Shown piece by piece: positions 63,911-64,000 of a DNA stretch of 64,000 nt. The position numbers were made by a program, and so were the translations under genes. The notes under the pieces were generated by a model, which saw nothing but the letters and a program-made list of their open reading frames with translations, had not been told where the DNA came from and made no database searches. Numbering within the stretch: the first letter of the stretch is position 1; each line of letters begins with the position of its first letter. The DNA comes from Spirosoma endophyticum (GTDB lineage Bacteria > Bacteroidota > Bacteroidia > Cytophagales > Spirosomataceae), in assembly GCF_900112365.1 (NCBI RefSeq), contig NZ_FOLQ01000015.1:1-64000 (forward strand). The letters are read 5' to 3'.

Positions 63911-64000
63911 CAAAACCGATTTTTTCCCACCAAACGAATATAGTTAACTACCTTTCAGTGCCTTATTAGAAAACATATGTTGCATCGACGGTTCAATTTT

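Overview
The window looks like part of a plasmid, or of a plasmid-derived region, from a Bacteroidota bacterium, most likely a Spirosoma/Fibrella-type member of the Cytophagales. Seen in the sequence: an iteron origin with a DnaA box and a Rep_3-family initiator (17.7-19.7 kb), a decayed MobV-type relaxase with a small mobilization-like protein (61.4-62.9 kb), a resolvase and a tyrosine recombinase, promoters of the Bacteroidota TTG-N20-TAnnTTTG form, a TonB-dependent receptor, and LytS/LytR two-component genes. The genus is inferred from the general look of the proteins, not from a search.

Layout. 0-3.5 kb is an IS graveyard: the end of one IS3-family element, then an ISL3-family element with perfect 31-bp ends, split by a second, frameshifted IS3-family element. 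3.7-5.7 kb holds a rhomboid protease and decayed genes. 5.9-9.1 kb is a minus-strand three-gene set ending in a KAP P-loop NTPase. 9.5-11.7 kb is a Pycsar-type pair (cyclase and transmembrane effector) with a third, E2-like gene overlapping the cyclase. 12.3-13.2 kb is an XRE repressor/ImmA-IrrE peptidase pair, followed by a 54-bp perfect palindrome. 13.6-17.4 kb has unknown and broken genes. 17.4-19.7 kb is the replication region. 19.9-25.4 kb holds plasmid-backbone genes of mostly unknown function, including a ClpP-like protein with a zinc ribbon and an ASCH-type gene broken by one amber codon.

25.9-32.6 kb is the most striking part: eight tightly packed minus-strand genes encoding an XRE regulator, a Cas4-like Fe-S nuclease, a long Argonaute with an apparently complete DEDD tetrad, a small protein, an HEXXH metallopeptidase, another small protein, a small membrane protein and an Abi_C-type protein. 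The promoter is overlapped by two perfect 20-bp direct repeats. Next come a PIF1-like helicase (32.7-34.8 kb), a phosphoribosyltransferase-like/NADAR pair (34.9-36.9 kb), a resolvase beside a 38-bp inverted repeat, and an A+T-rich plus-strand cassette of subtilase, secreted coiled-coil protein and membrane patatin-like lipase (38.1-43.7 kb).

44.4-46.5 kb carries a tyrosine recombinase and a Fic/antitoxin-like pair. 46.9-50.5 kb holds membrane proteins and an acyltransferase. 50.7-56.9 kb has a class C beta-lactamase-fold enzyme, a TonB receptor and a divergent LytS/LytR pair. 57.2-61.3 kb is a RiPP locus: a 46-residue candidate precursor, an attenuator hairpin, and a full-length LanB-type dehydratase with no LanC in view. 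The window ends with mobilization remnants, a ChW-repeat lipoprotein and a 27-bp-arm hairpin that resembles the nested IS3 end.

Taken together, this is a mobile replicon carrying several probable anti-phage or anti-plasmid modules (Pycsar, Argonaute, Abi_C, KAP, PRTase/NADAR, possibly subtilase/patatin), interleaved with recombinases and IS remains.
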